From Subtercola boreus (GTDB lineage Bacteria > Actinomycetota > Actinomycetes > Actinomycetales > Microbacteriaceae), in contig NZ_VFOO01000001.1 of assembly GCF_006716115.1 (NCBI RefSeq), forward strand, positions 248,001-312,000: a DNA stretch of 64,000 nucleotides, in the 5' to 3' direction. The notes beneath the pieces are model-generated. The model searched no databases. It saw nothing but the letters and a program-made list of their open reading frames with translations, and was not told the origin of the DNA. A program made the position numbers and the translations under genes. This document shows, piece by piece, positions 8,874 through 17,768 of this stretch (within the stretch, counting starts at the first letter, position 1; every line of letters starts with the position of its first letter).

Positions 8874-9233
8874 ATGGCGAATATCAAGAAGGGTGATGTC
8901 GTTCAGGTCATCACCGGCAAGAGCCAGGCGCGCGGCGGAGACCGTGGCAAGCAGGGTCGTGTCATCGAGGTGCAGGTCGAGAAGAACCGCGTCATCGTCG
9001 AGGGCATCAACTTCGTGAAGAAGCACGTTCGCGTCGGCCAGACCCAGCGCGGCACCAAGACCGGTGGCATCGAGACCGTCGAGGCCCCGATCCACGTGTC
9101 GAACGTGGCGCTCATCGACCCCGAGACCAAGAAGCCGACCCGCGTCGGTTTCCGCGTCGAGCAGGTCACCAAAGACGGCGTCACCAAGAATGTCCGCATT
9201 CGCTACGCCAAGAAGTCAGGTAAGGACCTGTAA
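8874..9233 (+). CDS. rplX: 50S ribosomal protein L24
   Basis: 119 residues. The N-terminal KOW motif ([29 protein letters not shown]) starts the protein and [22 protein letters not shown] follows. L24 initiates 50S assembly. A few residues longer than E. coli L24 at the C-terminus. Two bases after rplN; the TAA overlaps the rplE ATG by one base. Confidence 0.97.
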   Translation: MANIKKGDVVQVITGKSQARGGDRGKQGRVIEVQVEKNRVIVEGINFVKKHVRVGQTQRGTKTGGIETVEAPIHVSNVALIDPETKKPTRVGFRVEQVTKDGVTKNVRIRYAKKSGKDL

Positions 9234-9823
9234 TGACTGACACTGCAACTGCAGCGCCCGCTGGCAAAATCCAGCCGCGCCTGAAGCAGAAGTACCAGAC
9301 CGAGATCATGTCCCAGCTCAAGAAGGACTTCGGTTTCACGAACATCCACCAGGTTCCCGGCCTCATCAAGGTCGTCGTGAACACCGGTGTCGGTGAGGCA
9401 GCCCGCGATGGCAAGATCATCGATGGGGCCGTCAAGGACCTCACGGCGATCACCGGCCAGAAGCCGCAGGTCACCAAGGCCCGCAAGTCCATCGCCCAGT
9501 TCAAGCTGCGCGAGGGCCAGCCCATCGGTGCACACGTCACGCTTCGTGGCGACCGTGCCTGGGAGTTCCTCGACCGCCTGCTCTCGCTGGCGCTTCCCCG
9601 CATCCGTGACTTCCGTGGTCTCTCCGACCGCCAGTTCGACGGATCGGGCAACTACACCTTCGGTCTGACCGAGCAGTCGATGTTCCACGAGATCGACCAG
9701 GACCGGATCGACCGCGTGCGCGGTTTCGACATCACCGTCGTCACCACCGCGAAGAACGACGACGAGGGTCGCGCGCTGCTCAAGGCGCTCGGCTTCCCGT
9801 TCAAGACCGCAGAGAACAACTAG
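9233..9823 (+). CDS. rplE: 50S ribosomal protein L5
   Basis: 196 residues, including a roughly 15-residue N-terminal lead before [41 protein letters not shown]5 binds 5S rRNA and contacts P-site tRNA and the 30S head. In many actinobacteria the S14 gene follows directly; here it does not, and a 122-bp gap separates rplE from rpsH. Confidence 0.98.
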   Translation: MTDTATAAPAGKIQPRLKQKYQTEIMSQLKKDFGFTNIHQVPGLIKVVVNTGVGEAARDGKIIDGAVKDLTAITGQKPQVTKARKSIAQFKLREGQPIGAHVTLRGDRAWEFLDRLLSLALPRIRDFRGLSDRQFDGSGNYTFGLTEQSMFHEIDQDRIDRVRGFDITVVTTAKNDDEGRALLKALGFPFKTAENN

Positions 9824-9855
9824 TTCTCAGCATCGCCAGCATCACCAGCAGTACC

Positions 9856-9881
9856 CCGGCTCAGCAATTCGGCTGAGCCGG
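9856..9881 (+). promoter_or_regulatory. 10-bp hairpin in the rplE-rpsH gap
   Basis: CCGGCTCAGC (9856-9865) and GCTGAGCCGG (9872-9881) pair perfectly around AATTCG, in the place where an S14 gene often sits. No T-run follows, so read-through is likely. The remaining gap sequence (9824-9945) holds no reading frame resembling S14. Confidence 0.55.
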
Positions 9882-9945
9882 TCGAGACCACAGGTCGGCA
9901 TCCTTGCACAGGGTGTCGAAACCAGGCCAGAAGGGCACCACCTCC

Positions 9946-10344
9946 ATGACAATGACAGATCCGGTCGCAGACATGCTGACCAGACTGCGGAACGCCAACT
10001 CGGCATTCCACGACACCGTGTCGATGCCGCACTCGAAGCTCAAGTCGCACATCGCAGACATCCTCAAGAGCGAGGGCTACATCGCCTCGTGGGATGTCAA
10101 AGACGCAGAGGTCGGCCAGACGCTGACCCTCGCCCTCAAGTTCGGCCCGAACCGTGAGCGTTCGATCGCGGGCATCAAGCGCGTTTCGAAGCCCGGCCTT
10201 CGGGTCTACGCAAAGTCGACGGAGATCCCCACGGTTCTCGGTGGGCTCGGCGTCGCAATCCTCTCAACGTCGTCCGGTCTGCTGACCGACCGGCAGGCTT
10301 CCAAGAAGGGCGTGGGTGGGGAAGTCCTCGCCTACGTGTGGTGA
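9946..10344 (+). CDS. rpsH: 30S ribosomal protein S8
   Basis: 132 residues from the ATG at 9946, matching the family length; an ATG at 9904 would add 14 unconserved residues. [32 protein letters not shown] and the C-terminal [12 protein letters not shown] are typical. S8 is a central 16S rRNA binder and in E. coli represses the spc operon. Six bases before rplF. Confidence 0.97.
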   Translation: MTMTDPVADMLTRLRNANSAFHDTVSMPHSKLKSHIADILKSEGYIASWDVKDAEVGQTLTLALKFGPNRERSIAGIKRVSKPGLRVYAKSTEIPTVLGGLGVAILSTSSGLLTDRQASKKGVGGEVLAYVW

Positions 10345-10350
10345 TCACTG

Positions 10351-10887
10351 ATGTCACGTATCGGCAGACTCCCCATCCCGATCCCTGCAGGGGTCGACAT
10401 CGCCATTGATGGCCAGCTCGTCACCGTGAAGGGCCCGAAGGGTGAGCTCACGCTCACCGTCAAGGCTCCGATCGAGGCGAAGGTCGAAGAGGGCCAGATC
10501 CTGGTCACCCGTCCGGACGACGAGCGCGAGTCGCGTTCGCTCCACGGCCTGACCCGCACGCTCATCGCCAACCAGATCATCGGTGTCACCGAGGGTTACT
10601 CCAAGGGCCTCGAGGTCGTCGGAACCGGTTACCGCGTTGCCGCCAAGGGCGCGAACGTCGAGTTCGCACTCGGTTACTCCCACTCCATCACCGTCGAGCC
10701 GCCCGCGGGCATCAGCTTCACGGTGGAGGGTGTCAACAAGCTCACTGTCAGCGGTATCGACAAGCAGGCTGTTGGCGAAGTAGCTGCCAACATTCGTAAG
10801 TTGCGGAAGCCTGAGCCCTACAAGGGCAAGGGTGTGCGCTACGCCGGCGAGGTCGTTCGTCGCAAGGCCGGAAAGAGCGGTAAGTAA
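10351..10887 (+). CDS. rplF: 50S ribosomal protein L6
   Basis: 178 residues, full length, with [16 protein letters not shown], the duplicated L6 fold, and the C-terminal [27 protein letters not shown]6 supports the sarcin-ricin region and the binding of translation factors. Two bases separate its stop from rplR. Confidence 0.98.
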   Translation: MSRIGRLPIPIPAGVDIAIDGQLVTVKGPKGELTLTVKAPIEAKVEEGQILVTRPDDERESRSLHGLTRTLIANQIIGVTEGYSKGLEVVGTGYRVAAKGANVEFALGYSHSITVEPPAGISFTVEGVNKLTVSGIDKQAVGEVAANIRKLRKPEPYKGKGVRYAGEVVRRKAGKSGK

Positions 10888-10889
10888 TC

Positions 10890-11261
10890 ATGGCTACTGG
10901 AACTAGAGGCAAGAGCAAGGCCGCAGCACGCGGCCGTCGCCACGACCGTCTTCGCAAGAAGATCGAGGGCACCGAGGTGCGTCCGCGCCTGGTCGTCACC
11001 CGTTCGGCCCGCCACGTGTTCGTGCAGGTCGTCGACGACAGCAAGGGTTTCACCCTGGCGTCGGCGTCGACCCTCGAAGCGGATCTGCGCGTCTTCGACG
11101 GTGACAAGTCCGCCAAGGCCCGCAAGGTCGGCGAGCTGGTCGCCGAGCGTGCCAAGGCTGCCGGCATCGAAGCGGTCGTCTTCGACCGCGGCGGCAACCG
11201 TTACGCCGGACGTGTCGCGGCTGTGGCCGACGGCGCCCGAGAGGGTGGTCTGGACCTGTGA
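10890..11261 (+). CDS. rplR: 50S ribosomal protein L18
   Basis: 123 residues. [37 protein letters not shown] and [24 protein letters not shown] mark L18, which binds 5S rRNA with L5. The stop overlaps an in-frame GTG for rpsE by 4 bp. Confidence 0.97.
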   Translation: MATGTRGKSKAAARGRRHDRLRKKIEGTEVRPRLVVTRSARHVFVQVVDDSKGFTLASASTLEADLRVFDGDKSAKARKVGELVAERAKAAGIEAVVFDRGGNRYAGRVAAVADGAREGGLDL

Positions 11262-11974
11262 CCGACGAAAAAGCAAAGGAAGCTACCGTGGCAGACGCTA
11301 CGAGCACTGAGGCCTCGACTGAGGCTCCCGCAACCGAGACCACTGCTGCTGCACAGAACGAGCCTCGCGAGGCTCGTCGTGGTGGCCGTGAGCGCAACCC
11401 GAACAAGGACCGTGGGGCGCGTGACTCCGACAAGAGCCAGTTCCTCGAGCGTGTCGTCACGATCAACCGCGTCTCCAAGGTGGTGAAGGGTGGTCGTCGC
11501 TTCAGCTTCACTGCTCTCGTCGTCGTCGGTGACGGCAACGGTCTGGTGGGCGTCGGCTACGGCAAGGCCCGTGAGGTGCCGACTGCGATCTCGAAGGGCG
11601 TTGAGGAGGCGAAGAAGAACTTCTTCCGCGTCCCCCGCGTCGCCAACACGATCCCGCACCCCGTCCAGGGTGAGGCCGCCGCAGGCGTCGTCCTGCTGCG
11701 TCCGGCAGCTGCCGGTACCGGCGTCATCGCCGGTGGTCCCGTGCGTGCCGTGCTCGAATGCGCCGGCATCCACGACGTGCTGAGCAAGTCGCTCGGTTCG
11801 TCGAACACCATCAACATCGTCCACGCGACCGTCGAGGCGCTCAAGCAGCTCGAAGAGCCGCGCGCCGTGGCAGCACGTCGTGGCCTGACGCTCGAGCAGG
11901 TCGTGCCCGCACGCCTGCTTCGTGCACAGGCTGACGCCGACTCGGCCGCAGCTCTCGCAAAGGCAGGTGCCTGA
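11258..11974 (+). CDS. rpsE: 30S ribosomal protein S5 with N-terminal extension
   Basis: 238 residues from GTG 11258 (GTGA overlap with rplR). A second in-frame GTG at 11288 has a clear AAAGGAAG site 5 nt upstream and would give 228 residues; it may be the true start. The S5 core ([53 protein letters not shown]) starts near residue 60; everything before it is Ala/Thr/Glu-rich then Arg-rich low complexity. S5 guards decoding fidelity near the mRNA entrance. Confidence 0.95.
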   Translation: MTDEKAKEATVADATSTEASTEAPATETTAAAQNEPREARRGGRERNPNKDRGARDSDKSQFLERVVTINRVSKVVKGGRRFSFTALVVVGDGNGLVGVGYGKAREVPTAISKGVEEAKKNFFRVPRVANTIPHPVQGEAAAGVVLLRPAAAGTGVIAGGPVRAVLECAGIHDVLSKSLGSSNTINIVHATVEALKQLEEPRAVAARRGLTLEQVVPARLLRAQADADSAAALAKAGA

Positions 11975-12159
11975 TGGCTACGAGCCTGAAGATCACGCAG
12001 ATCAAATCCAAGATCAGCGAAAAGCAAGACCAGCGCGACACTCTGCGTAGCCTGGGCCTCCACCGCATCGGACAGTTCGTCGTGCGTGAGGACAACTCGC
12101 AGAACCGCGGCTACGTTCGCCACGTCGCTCACCTGGTGAAAGTCGAGGAGATTGACTAA
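11974..12159 (+). CDS. rpmD: 50S ribosomal protein L30
   Basis: 61 residues: [30 protein letters not shown] and [14 protein letters not shown], standard L30. The ATG shares a base with the rpsE stop and its TAA overlaps the rplO ATG. Confidence 0.97.
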   Translation: MATSLKITQIKSKISEKQDQRDTLRSLGLHRIGQFVVREDNSQNRGYVRHVAHLVKVEEID

Positions 12160-12743
12160 TGGCTGAAGAAGCAACCGAGTCCGCAGCTGCTGCGGCTCCG
12201 AAGAAGGCGGCGGCCCCCAAGAAGGCTCCCGCGAAGAAGGCCCCTGCCGCGACTGAAGCGGCTGTCACGACCACCAAGGTCACGGCAGTCCCCGCTGAGG
12301 CTCGCGACCAGGTGCTGAAGGTGCACCACCTGCGCCCCGCCGCCGGTGCCAAGAAGGCGCGCCAGCGCGTCGGTCGTGGTGAAGGCTCCAAGGGTAAGAC
12401 TGCGGGCCGTGGTACCAAGGGCACGAAGGCGCGCTACAACGTGCGCCTCGGGTTCGAGGGTGGCCAGATGCCGCAGCACATGCGGACGCCGAAGCTGCGC
12501 GGGTTCAAGAACCCGTTCAAGGTGTACTACCAGGTCGTCAACCTCGACCGCCTCGCTGAGCTCTACCCCACCGGTGGAGACGTCACGATCGCCGACCTCG
12601 TCACCAAGGGTGCGGTCCGGGACAACGAGAAGGTTAAGGTTCTCGGCAACGGCGACATCGCTGTGAAGCTGAACGTCACCGTCGACAAGGTCTCGAGCTC
12701 GGCTGAGCAGAAGATCGTTGCAGCCGGCGGTTCCGTCAAGTAA
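12159..12743 (+). CDS. rplO: 50S ribosomal protein L15 with N-terminal extension
   Basis: 194 residues, about 48 longer than most L15 proteins. Residues 1-48 are Ala/Lys/Pro-rich ([19 protein letters not shown]), resembling a histone H1-like tail. The L15 core starts at [33 protein letters not shown] and ends with the [10 protein letters not shown] terminus. L15 is a late assembly protein of the 50S. It is the last gene before a terminator, so secY has its own transcription start or depends on read-through. Confidence 0.96.
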   Translation: MAEEATESAAAAAPKKAAAPKKAPAKKAPAATEAAVTTTKVTAVPAEARDQVLKVHHLRPAAGAKKARQRVGRGEGSKGKTAGRGTKGTKARYNVRLGFEGGQMPQHMRTPKLRGFKNPFKVYYQVVNLDRLAELYPTGGDVTIADLVTKGAVRDNEKVKVLGNGDIAVKLNVTVDKVSSSAEQKIVAAGGSVK

Positions 12744-12764
12744 CACTGCAGCACGCTCGTCGCG

Positions 12765-12796
12765 GGGGCGGCTACCTTCGGGCAGCCGCCCCTTTT
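12765..12796 (+). terminator. Intrinsic terminator after rplO
   Basis: GGGGCGGCT (12765-12773) and AGCCGCCCC (12784-12792) form a 9-bp stem with a 10-nt loop, followed by TTTT. It closes the S10-spc transcript ahead of secY. Confidence 0.8.
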
Positions 12797-12802
12797 GGCC
12801 TC

Positions 12803-12828
12803 TTGGCCCGAGGAGTATCGAGTAGAGT
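12803..12828 (+). promoter_or_regulatory. Possible secY promoter
   Basis: TAGAGT (12823-12828) is a fair -10 box; the nearest -35-like TTGGCC (12803-12808) is only 14 bp away, so the pairing is weak. A promoter is expected here because a terminator lies just upstream. Confidence 0.35.
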
Positions 12829-12901
12829 CTCTGTGGGAATTCTTTCCTGTTGAGGATTCTGCCCGCAGAAGTCTCGTATCCACCTAGCAGGAGGCCTTTT
12901 T

Positions 12902-14224
12902 TTGTTCAGAGCCGTCGGCAGGATCTTCCGTACTCCGGATCTCCGCCGGAAAATTCTCTTCACGCTGGGCATCATCGCGCTGTTCAGGCTGGGGTCGTTC
13001 ATCCCGGCGCCGTTCGTCGACTTCGGGAACGTGCAGGCGTGTCTCGCTGCGAACCAGAGCACCTCGGGCCTCTACGAGCTGGTCAACCTCTTCAGTGGTG
13101 GAGCCCTGCTCCAGCTGTCGATCTTCGCGCTCGGCATCATGCCGTACATCACGGCGTCGATCATCGTGCAGCTCCTCCGCGTGGTCATCCCGCACTTCGA
13201 GACCCTCTACAAAGAGGGCCAGTCCGGCCAGTCGAAGCTGACCCAGTACACCCGGTACCTCACCATCGCGCTCGGTGTGCTCCAGTCGACGACGCTGATC
13301 ACCGTGGCACGAAGTGGTGCCCTGTTCGGCAACAGCACGACGACCCAGTGCAGCAACCTGATCACCGACAGCTCCTGGTACGCCATCATGCTGATGGTCA
13401 TCACGATGACCGCCGGTACCGGCCTCATCATGTGGATGGGTGAGCTCGTCACCGAGCGCGGCATCGGCAACGGTATGTCCCTCCTCATCTTCACGTCGAT
13501 CGCCGCCCGCTTCCCGGGTTCGCTGCAGTCGATCTGGCAGCAGCAGGGTGTCGAGATCCTCGCCGTCGTGCTCGTCATCGGCATCGCCACCATGGCGGGC
13601 GTGGTGTTCGTGGAACAGTCGCAACGCCGTATCCCTGTGCAGTATGCGAAACGGATGGTCGGCAGACGCACCTACGGTGGCAACAACACCTACATTCCGA
13701 TCAAGGTCAACATGGCCGGCGTCGTGCCTGTCATCTTCGCATCGTCGCTGCTGTATCTCCCGGCGCTCATCGCGCAGTTCAACCAGCCCCAGGCGGGCCA
13801 GGAGCCGGCTGCGTGGGTGACCTGGGTGACGAACTACCTGACCAAGGGCGACCACCCGCTCTACATGCTGCTGTACTTCCTGCTCATCGTGGGCTTCACC
13901 TACTTCTATGTGGCGATCACCTTCAACCCTGAAGAAGTCGCCGACAACATGAAGAAGTACGGCGGGTTCATCCCGGGCATCCGTGCGGGCCGGCCCACAG
14001 CCGAGTACCTCGACTACGTGCTCACACGCATCACGCTTCCGGGTTCCGTCTATCTGGGGCTGATCGCGCTGATACCGCTGGCAGCGTTCTCGCTGATCGG
14101 CGCCAACCAGAACTTCCCGTTCGGTGGTGCGTCGATCCTGATCATCGTCGGCGTCGGCCTCGAGACGGTGAAACAGATCGACTCACAGCTCCAGCAGCGG
14201 CACTACGAGGGACTCCTGCGATGA
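12902..14224 (+). CDS. secY: Preprotein translocase subunit SecY
   Basis: 440 residues starting at a TTG, supported by a perfect AGGAGG (12889-12894) 7 nt upstream. Ten membrane segments are visible. Signature stretches include PYITASIIVQLL, WMGELVTERGIGNGMSLLIF and the C-terminal RHYEGLLR. SecY forms the protein-conducting channel with SecE and SecG in the cytoplasmic membrane. The stop overlaps adk by 4 bp, the secY-adk-map arrangement typical of bacteria. Confidence 0.97.
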   Translation: MFRAVGRIFRTPDLRRKILFTLGIIALFRLGSFIPAPFVDFGNVQACLAANQSTSGLYELVNLFSGGALLQLSIFALGIMPYITASIIVQLLRVVIPHFETLYKEGQSGQSKLTQYTRYLTIALGVLQSTTLITVARSGALFGNSTTTQCSNLITDSSWYAIMLMVITMTAGTGLIMWMGELVTERGIGNGMSLLIFTSIAARFPGSLQSIWQQQGVEILAVVLVIGIATMAGVVFVEQSQRRIPVQYAKRMVGRRTYGGNNTYIPIKVNMAGVVPVIFASSLLYLPALIAQFNQPQAGQEPAAWVTWVTNYLTKGDHPLYMLLYFLLIVGFTYFYVAITFNPEEVADNMKKYGGFIPGIRAGRPTAEYLDYVLTRITLPGSVYLGLIALIPLAAFSLIGANQNFPFGGASILIIVGVGLETVKQIDSQLQQRHYEGLLR

Positions 14225-14811
14225 CTCGACTTCTCCTGATCGGCCCGCCCGGCGCGGGCAAGGGCACGCAGGCCGTACGTCTCTCTGAGGCGTGCGGGGT
14301 GCCCGCGATCTCGACGGGCGACATCTTCCGCGCCAACGTCAGGGACGAGACGGAGCTCGGCGTGAAGGCCAAGGAGTTCATGGATGCCGGGAAGTACGTT
14401 CCCGACAGCCTCACGAACGACTTGGTGCGGTCACGCCTCAACGACGCCGACGTCACCGGGGGGTTCCTGCTCGACGGGTACCCCCGCACGACGGCGCAGG
14501 TCGACGAACTCGACGACATCCTCTCTGCCGGTGGACACTCGCTCGACGTTGTCGTGCTGCTGGTGGCCGACTCCGACGAGATCGTCTCGCGACTGTCGAA
14601 GCGGGCGGTCGAACAGGGGCGGAGCGACGACACCGAAGAGGTCATCCGCCATCGCCTCGACGTCTACGAGGAGCAGACCGCTCCGCTCGTCGACATCTAC
14701 ACGAAGCGCGATCTCGTGGTGACCGTCGACGGTCTCGGTTCGATGGATGACGTGACGAAGCGCATCACCGATGCTCTCGGCGAGCGCGGCATCGTTCTCT
14801 CCCTGAGCTAG
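14221..14811 (+). CDS. adk: Adenylate kinase
   Basis: 196 residues: P-loop GPPGAGKGTQ (residues 8-17), AMP-binding STGDIFRAN, LDGYPRTTAQ and the short-lid form without zinc cysteines, as in other actinobacteria. It converts ATP and AMP to two ADP in the cytoplasm. ATGA overlap with secY; 12 bp before map. Confidence 0.97.
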   Translation: MTRLLLIGPPGAGKGTQAVRLSEACGVPAISTGDIFRANVRDETELGVKAKEFMDAGKYVPDSLTNDLVRSRLNDADVTGGFLLDGYPRTTAQVDELDDILSAGGHSLDVVVLLVADSDEIVSRLSKRAVEQGRSDDTEEVIRHRLDVYEEQTAPLVDIYTKRDLVVTVDGLGSMDDVTKRITDALGERGIVLSLS

Positions 14812-14823
14812 GCGAACCCTCGG

Positions 14824-15654
14824 GTGGCGTTCCGCAAATCGATCTACAAGTCCCCGGCGGAACTCCGCCTGATGGTCGCGCCGGGCCTCGCGACACTCGC
14901 GTCGCTCGAGGCGGTGCGGGCGATCATCCGTCCCGGTGTGACGACGCTCGAACTCAACGATGCAGCCGACGCTGCCATTCGAGCGCTCGGCGGACGCTCG
15001 AACTTCCAGATGGTGCCGGGCTACCGGCACACCGTGTGCACCTCGGTGAACGACGACGTCGTGCACGGCATTCCGGGGGAGCGTGCACTCCAGGCCGGCG
15101 ACATCGTGTCGATCGACTCCGGCGCCGACGTCGGCGGGTGGAGCGGCGACTCGGCTGTCACCGTGGTGCTGCCCGACCCGACGCGCCCGGATGTCGTGGC
15201 GGCACGCCAGCGGCTCTCCGACGTGACCCGGGCCTCGCTCTGGCACGGTGTGGCACGACTGGCGACGGCCCGCCACCTCAACGAGGTAGGCGAGGCGATC
15301 GAGGACTACATCGAGTCGCAGGGCGAGTTCGGCATCCTGACCGACTACATCGGGCACGGCATCGGCCGGAGCATGCACGAGGAGCCGCCGGTGTTCAACT
15401 ACCGCGTGCGGGCGCGTGGGCCCGAGGTGAAGCCCGGTCTTGTCGTCGCGATCGAACCGATGGTGACCGCGGGCGGCATCGACACGTTCACGCGTGACGA
15501 CGACTGGACCGTGGCGACCGCCGACGGCAGCATGTCGTCGCACTGGGAGCATTCCGTGGCGGTGCACGCCGGCGGCATCTGGGTGCTGACGGCGGCCGAC
15601 GGGGGAGCGGCAGACCTCGCCCCCTTCGGCATCACCCCAGTACCGATCCCGTAG
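14824..15654 (+). CDS. map: Type I methionine aminopeptidase
   Basis: 276 residues from a GTG. The five metal ligands are all present: Asp98 (SIDSG), Asp109 (WSGDS), His178 (YIGHGIG), Glu211 (AIEPMV) and Glu242 (SHWEHSVAV). It removes the initiator Met from nascent proteins. In many bacteria infA follows map directly; here the next plus-strand ribosomal-operon gene, infA, is 7.8 kb away beyond the mannitol PTS island. There is no zinc-finger N-terminal extension. Confidence 0.97.
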   Translation: MAFRKSIYKSPAELRLMVAPGLATLASLEAVRAIIRPGVTTLELNDAADAAIRALGGRSNFQMVPGYRHTVCTSVNDDVVHGIPGERALQAGDIVSIDSGADVGGWSGDSAVTVVLPDPTRPDVVAARQRLSDVTRASLWHGVARLATARHLNEVGEAIEDYIESQGEFGILTDYIGHGIGRSMHEEPPVFNYRVRARGPEVKPGLVVAIEPMVTAGGIDTFTRDDDWTVATADGSMSSHWEHSVAVHAGGIWVLTAADGGAADLAPFGITPVPIP

Positions 15655-15676
15655 GTGCGTGCCCGGCTGAGAGCGA

Positions 15677-15693
15677 GCGCCTGTTCAAGGCGC
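15677..15693. terminator. Hairpin between convergent map and the PTS regulator
   Basis: GCGCCT (15677-15682) and AGGCGC (15688-15693) pair around GTTCA, with a further GCG/CGC outside one mismatch. No T-run is seen, so it is only a possible two-way terminator in the 52-bp convergent gap. Confidence 0.35.
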
Positions 15694-15706
15694 CCGCTGC
15701 CGACAC

Positions 15707-17611
15707 TCATTTGTCCATGAGGTGCACGAGCTCCTCGATGAAGGCGGCGAAGTCCGTTGAGCCGCGGATCAGCTGCAGCACGTCGTCGCGTTCGGAGAAC
15801 ACCTCGACGAACTGGTCGAAGATCGTCTGGAACGAGTTGCGTCCACTCGACGAGAAAGCGATCAGGGCGATCACGTTCACCCGGTTCTCGCCCCAGTCCA
15901 TCGCCCTGTCGTTCACCGCGATCGCTATCGCGGTGCGGTTTGCCGACATCAGCATAGAGTGCGGTACGGCGACAGAGTCGGTGAACGCAGTCGAGGACAT
16001 CCGCTCGCGTTCGATCGCCCCGTCGATGTAGGGCTGGTCGATGATGCCCTGGGCGAGCATCCGTTCGCCCAGCTGGGTGATCATGTCGACCTCGTCGGTG
16101 GCCGTGAGGTTCCGCACGAAGAGGCCTTCGCTGAAGTAGAGCAGCAGGTCGTCTTTCAGCTGTCGTCGCCGCTGCTGCCGCCGAACCCGCCTCACCGCCC
16201 GCCGAACGGTGTCGATGTCGTCGTCGGTGAGGAACGTCTGCACCAACACAGCGTTGTCGCCGAGCGCGAGCGACGGCACGGTGGTGACGGTCAGGTCGGT
16301 CGTGATCTCGGAGCGGTCCACATCGGTGCGGGTGATGATCTTCTCGACCCGCACGTCTTCGCCGAGGGCCTCTTCGAGCCGGCGGAGCATCATGAGGTGG
16401 ATGTCGTAGTAGTTCGGGAAGATCAGGGTGCAGGTGACCATCTCCTCGCGGCGGGCCTGGCGTTCGAGGTGTGAGCCCACGTGCAGGGCGATGTAGGCGA
16501 TCTCGTCGTCGTTGACGGTGATGGACTCTTTGCGCTGGATCTCACTGGCGATGAACACCGCGAGCTCGTAGGTCATCGGGTACGACGTCTTGATCGACCG
16601 CGTCATCGGGTTGCGCGAGAACGAACTCACCCGCGCCCGGGCCACCAGGTTCCGCACGTGTAGAGCAAGGCGCACCGCGAACTCGTCGTTGTCGAGGTCG
16701 ATCAGGTACTGCTCGCTGGCTTTCCGTGCGATCTGCCGCACGAATTCGACGTCGTCGGTCAGGCCGAGCGCGTCGGTCTGCTCCTCGACCGGCAGGTCGT
16801 GGCCGGGGGTGATGACGCGGGTGGTGAGCAGCAGCACGAGGTGGTCGAGATCGGCGTCGGAGAGGGCGATCGTGAAGTGGGTCTGCATCAGGTCGTGGAT
16901 GCCCGTGCCGAGCTCGCCGGGATCGTCGATCCGTTCCGGGCGGGTGTGCGGGGTGTCGAGCGAGAGGTCTTTCTGGGTGCGGTCGACCGCGATCGCCACG
17001 TGCAGCAGCACGCTGTCGAGCCCGAATTCGTTGACGAAGTAGCCGCCCGCGTCGAGGAGGGCGAGAAGGTCGGTCTTGAACGCCGTGAGGTTGGCCGAAC
17101 CGAATTCCTTCTGGATGCGCTCGACTTCGATGAAACCGCGTGCGCTCTCGGCCCGGAACATGCGGCTGACCAGCCGTCGGCGGTTCTCTTCGCCGCCGAG
17201 CACGGTCACGCGGCTGCCCTGGCGCTGGAGCGAGAGCCCCGACTCCTCGAGCAGCGGCCGCACCTTGCGGAGGTCGCCCTCGATGGTCGACTCGCTGACG
17301 TAGAGGCTTGCGGCGAGCTCGTAGACGTCGACCCCGTCGGTGGACTCGTTGAGGCGTCGCACGACATGGTGCAGTCGGTCGCGCGGTGTCTCGGGGCGAC
17401 CCAGCCAGCTGGCGTACGCGTCCCTGTTGAGGCGGTAGCCCTCCGCGGACGACGTGATGATGTCAAGCGGTTCGGCCGCGGCCTTCGCCGCTGTCACGTA
17501 GCTCCGAACGCTCCGGGTCGTCACTCCGAGGCGGTCAGCGAGCTGGCTCGACGTCGTCCAGCCGTCGTTCTCGGCCAGGAAGTCGAGCAGCCGTTGACGT
17601 CTGTCGCTCAT
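15707..17611 (-). CDS. mtlR: PRD-domain PTS-dependent transcription regulator (MtlR/BglG type)
   Basis: 634 residues in the domain order HTH (1-60), a second helical DNA-binding-like region, PRD1 (about 160-270, His204 and His257), PRD2 (about 280-385, His318 and His377), an EIIB-like domain (about 390-475, Cys394) and an EIIA mannitol/fructose domain (about 490-634, active-site His551 in AVPHS). Such proteins activate PTS operons and are switched by phosphorylation from HPr and EII proteins. It is divergent from the mannitol PTS operon, which it probably controls. The symbol rests on domain order and context. Confidence 0.85.
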   Translation of the reverse strand: MSDRRQRLLDFLAENDGWTTSSQLADRLGVTTRSVRSYVTAAKAAAEPLDIITSSAEGYRLNRDAYASWLGRPETPRDRLHHVVRRLNESTDGVDVYELAASLYVSESTIEGDLRKVRPLLEESGLSLQRQGSRVTVLGGEENRRRLVSRMFRAESARGFIEVERIQKEFGSANLTAFKTDLLALLDAGGYFVNEFGLDSVLLHVAIAVDRTQKDLSLDTPHTRPERIDDPGELGTGIHDLMQTHFTIALSDADLDHLVLLLTTRVITPGHDLPVEEQTDALGLTDDVEFVRQIARKASEQYLIDLDNDEFAVRLALHVRNLVARARVSSFSRNPMTRSIKTSYPMTYELAVFIASEIQRKESITVNDDEIAYIALHVGSHLERQARREEMVTCTLIFPNYYDIHLMMLRRLEEALGEDVRVEKIITRTDVDRSEITTDLTVTTVPSLALGDNAVLVQTFLTDDDIDTVRRAVRRVRRQQRRRQLKDDLLLYFSEGLFVRNLTATDEVDMITQLGERMLAQGIIDQPYIDGAIERERMSSTAFTDSVAVPHSMLMSANRTAIAIAVNDRAMDWGENRVNVIALIAFSSSGRNSFQTIFDQFVEVFSERDDVLQLIRGSTDFAAFIEELVHLMDK

Positions 17612-17646
17612 GGCGTGAAACTCTACAGGCCGAACCTCCTAGCGCA

Positions 17647-17664
17647 TTTCCGCAGGGGCGGAAA
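17647..17664. promoter_or_regulatory. Palindrome in the regulator-PTS intergenic region (candidate MtlR operator)
   Basis: TTTCCGC and GCGGAAA flank AGGG to make an 18-bp inverted repeat, and a weaker related half-pattern (TTTTCTGCTGGAA) follows at once. It lies 36 bp from the regulator start and 105 bp from the PTS operon. No clear -35/-10 pair was found in 17612-17753. Confidence 0.5.
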
Positions 17665-17768
17665 GTTTTCTGCTGGAACACACGGCTCGTCTTCAGGAGA
17701 CTTGCTTGAGTACCTGAATCCCGGCCTGTTCGAAGTGGCCTGCACGATCGCGCAAGGAGGCGAGAACC

